Below the pieces are notes generated by a model that was given only the letters and a program-made list of their open reading frames with translations, was not told the origin of the DNA and searched no databases. A program made the translations under genes and the position numbers. A DNA stretch of 8,224 nucleotides from Butyrivibrio sp. (GTDB taxonomy: Bacteria; Bacillota_A; Clostridia; Lachnospirales; Lachnospiraceae). Positions 6,872-8,224 of the stretch are shown piece after piece (within the stretch, counting starts at the first letter, position 1; each line of letters starts with the position of its first letter). The DNA is taken from assembly GCF_024699075.1 (NCBI RefSeq), contig NZ_JAILQF010000405.1, forward strand, positions 1-8,224, written 5' to 3'.

Positions 6872-6900
6872 ACATGCTTGTATTCCTGTATACAATATGT
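6872..6900 (-). promoter_or_regulatory. Hairpin in the livK leader
   Basis: ACAT (6872-6875) plus TTGTAT (6878-6883) are complementary to ATACAA (6890-6895) plus ATGT (6897-6900), giving a 10-bp stem with a 2x1 internal loop and a 6-base loop. It lies between the predicted transcription start (near 6911) and the ribosome binding site. No T-run follows, so simple attenuation is unlikely; an mRNA-stability element is possible. Confidence 0.4.
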
Positions 6901-6917
6901 CTGAATCTTTGTTTTTT

Positions 6918-6945
6918 ATTATGGCAGACTTTTATACTTTGTCAA
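6918..6945 (-). promoter_or_regulatory. livK promoter
   Basis: On the minus strand a perfect -35 box TTGACA (6940-6945) is followed after 16 bases by CATAAT (6918-6923), one mismatch from the -10 consensus. Transcription would start near 6911, leaving a leader of about 100 bases. It lies downstream of the murF terminator, so livK has its own transcription unit. Confidence 0.75.
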
Positions 6946-6953
6946 GTCAAAGT
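6936..6953. promoter_or_regulatory. Inverted repeat overlapping the livK -35 box, candidate operator
   Basis: ACTTTG (6936-6941) and CAAAGT (6948-6953) are perfect inverted arms around a 6-base spacer, 18 bp in all. The repeat covers the whole -35 hexamer at 6940-6945, so a protein bound here would compete with RNA polymerase. I do not recognise the regulator. Confidence 0.45.
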
Positions 6954-6997
6954 GTTAAAATGTTGTTTGGAGCTAACATTTTTTTACATTCTTCCAC

Positions 6998-7064
6998 GGT
7001 TATAACCTTAGCCTTCTAACTCACTTATAAACCAGCCTGGTGAACTACTCGGTAATTGAATTAC
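6998..7064. repeat. Cluster of three short perfect palindromes upstream of the livK promoter
   Basis: GGTTATAACC (6998-7007), ACCAGCCTGGT (7031-7041) and GTAATTGAATTAC (7052-7064) are each perfectly palindromic, the last two about one central base. Their centres are about 33 and 22 bases apart, near three and two helical turns. The three sequences differ from each other, so they are not copies of one site. Confidence 0.4.
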
Positions 7065-7120
7065 AAAGGATCCCTGCTTTATGTCCTAAAGATAATATTT
7101 TTTTCTATCTACATTGTTAT

Positions 7121-7164
7121 AAAAAAGGAGTGCTACCTTTCCTATTTTGAAAAAATAACACTCC
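7121..7164 (-). terminator. murF transcription terminator
   Basis: On the minus strand GGAGTGTTA (7156-7164) pairs with TAGCACTCC (7127-7135) as a 9-bp stem including one U-G wobble. The roughly 20-base loop contains its own ATTTT/AAAAT stem. TTTTTT (7121-7126) follows directly. It starts 25 bases after the murF stop and insulates murF from livK. Confidence 0.85.
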
Positions 7165-7189
7165 GCTTTTATGTTAGTAAATATATGAT

Positions 7190-8224
7190 CTATATCTTAT
7201 CCTTACAATATTCTGCAAGCTTTTCAAGAGCCATGGCGTGTGATGCTTTAAAATAAAGTACTACGCCGTCCATAAGAAGATCATCAAGCTGTGCTTTAGC
7301 GCTCTGTGCATCATCATAACTTGTCACATCCTTAAGGCCCTTTTTCCTTGCTTCATCTGCAATAAACTTTGCCCTTTGGCCAATTGTTATAAGGGTATCG
7401 ATAGAAAGCTCTGCTGCCTTCTGTCCGACACTTCTGTGGAGCTCTTCTTCAAGATCTCCAAGCTCGAGCATATCGCCAAGAACCGCAACACGTCTTGTAG
7501 CATCAGTATTGGCAAGTGTGCTAAGTCCTGCCTTCATGGACTGTGGATTAGCATTATAAGTATCATTATATATAATGATTCCATTTCCAAGCTTCCAGGT
7601 CTCCATTCTCATGGCTGTAGGCTTGTATGAAGCTACCCCGGCTATTATCTCTTCATAAGACATATCAAGCTTCTTGCCTATAGCTGTTGCAGCAAGGACT
7701 GGATATATCATGTGTCTTCCTCTTGCAGGAACCTTGATCGTATCCCTTTCATCAATACCGGAACGAGTCCTTCTTACTATCATATTAAACTCAAGACCGT
7801 CCTGATTAGAATCATCTATATCCAAGGCACCAAAGTCAGCATCTGTATCTTCGCCAACCCACTTGAATTTATAATTCTCTGTAAGCTCCTTATTATCTTT
7901 GAGCTTTACAAGATACTCATCATCAGCATTCATTACAGCAAGGCCGCCACTTGAAAGGCCATTAAATATCTCGCACTTAGCTTTAAAGATATTCTCCCTT
8001 GAACCGAGATTACCTATATGAGCATCTCCTATATTTGTAATAACTGCCATTGTAGGATGAGCCATACGTGTGAGATAGTTGATCTCACCTTCATGATTCA
8101 TTCCCATTTCAACAACAGCAACTTCAGTAGTACTGTCTATTCTGAAAAGAGTTCTTGGAACACCTATGTTGTTGTTATAATTGCCCTCTGTAGCTATGAC
8201 CTTGTACTTTTGGGAAAGTACAGA
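7190..8224 (-). CDS. murF: UDP-N-acetylmuramoyl-tripeptide--D-alanyl-D-alanine ligase, partial (N-terminus outside window)
   Basis: MurF joins D-Ala-D-Ala to the UDP-MurNAc-tripeptide using ATP, the last cytoplasmic step of the peptidoglycan precursor. The frame stays open to the right edge, giving 345 or so visible residues minus the start; a full MurF is about 450, so roughly 100 residues with the GKT-type P-loop lie beyond 8224. The in-frame ATG at 8107 is internal: codons before it read SVLSQKYKVIATEGNYNNN and onward to the core motif EMGMNHEGEI. Counting from the right edge, the ATP/substrate motif GNYNNNIGVP is at 14-23, and EMGMNHEGEI at 39-48. Measured from the ATG at 8107, ITNIGDAHIGNLGSRENIFKAK is at 23-44, with Lys44 in the carbamylated-lysine position; NDTYNANPQSM is at 181-191 and LGDMLELG at 210-217, both MurF signatures. 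It is intact where seen and is followed by its own terminator. Confidence 0.95.
   Translation of the reverse strand, partial: SVLSQKYKVIATEGNYNNNIGVPRTLFRIDSTTEVAVVEMGMNHEGEINYLTRMAHPTMAVITNIGDAHIGNLGSRENIFKAKCEIFNGLSSGGLAVMNADDEYLVKLKDNKELTENYKFKWVGEDTDADFGALDIDDSNQDGLEFNMIVRRTRSGIDERDTIKVPARGRHMIYPVLAATAIGKKLDMSYEEIIAGVASYKPTAMRMETWKLGNGIIIYNDTYNANPQSMKAGLSTLANTDATRRVAVLGDMLELGDLEEELHRSVGQKAAELSIDTLITIGQRAKFIADEARKKGLKDVTSYDDAQSAKAQLDDLLMDGVVLYFKASHAMALEKLAEYCKDKI

Larger units (their letters stand above)
6808..7189. other. Gene-free regulatory interval between murF and livK
   Basis: This stretch has no credible coding region on either strand. From the murF side it holds the murF terminator (7121-7164), two odd palindromes (7031-7041, 7052-7064), a 10-bp palindrome (6998-7007), the livK promoter with an overlapping inverted repeat (6918-6953), and a leader of about 100 bases with one hairpin (6872-6900) before the livK start at 6807. 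Confidence 0.8.

Noticed and set aside
7190..8107. murF read as a complete 305-residue gene starting at 8107
   Set aside because: The frame stays open to the right edge and encodes conserved MurF sequence before that ATG, so the gene is simply cut by the window.

Overview
The window looks like chromosomal DNA from an AT-rich anaerobic Firmicute, most likely a Lachnospiraceae member of the Butyrivibrio/Pseudobutyrivibrio type. This rests on low-GC codon use, strong AGGAGG-type ribosome binding sites, the style of the lipoprotein and Liv proteins, and the Firmicutes-typical CMP-kinase-like gene. The genus is inference; no rRNA or other marker gene is present.

Layout, left to right. Positions 1-130 hold no gene but form four consecutive stem-loops, a compact structured element of unknown identity. 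Positions 131-409 are very AT-rich and contain a sigma-A-like promoter (263-292), three near-direct repeats and an 11-bp perfect inverted repeat, all upstream of a plus-strand gene at 410-1189. That gene encodes a small membrane-anchored extracytoplasmic protein of unknown function. A terminator usable on both strands (about 1252-1284) separates it from the genes that follow, which are all on the minus strand.

Reading the minus strand in its transcription direction: the 3' part of murF (peptidoglycan precursor ligase, running off the right edge) ends at a terminator (7121-7164). A gene-free stretch of about 380 bases follows (6808-7189), with several palindromes, the livK promoter and a structured leader. 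Next comes livK, the branched-chain amino-acid binding lipoprotein. A strong hairpin-plus-T6 terminator lies 70 bases beyond livK. Then come livH, livM, livG and livF, tightly packed: 4-bp overlap, 1-bp overlap and 12-bp gap. The last gene, 38 bases after livF, is a cytidylate-kinase-like protein.

Together livK-livHMGF form a complete high-affinity ABC importer for leucine/isoleucine/valine or related amino acids: one lipoprotein receptor, two permeases and two ATPases. The terminator after livK, with a very strong SD on livK and a weak one on livH, suggests the receptor is made in excess over the membrane complex.

Most of the window is ordinary metabolism and transport. The parts that deserve a second look are the four-hairpin element at the left edge, the inverted repeat overlapping the livK -35 box, the palindrome cluster upstream of it, the kinase-like gene at the end of the liv unit, and the unassigned surface protein. 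I found no convincing new defence, mobile or CRISPR system.
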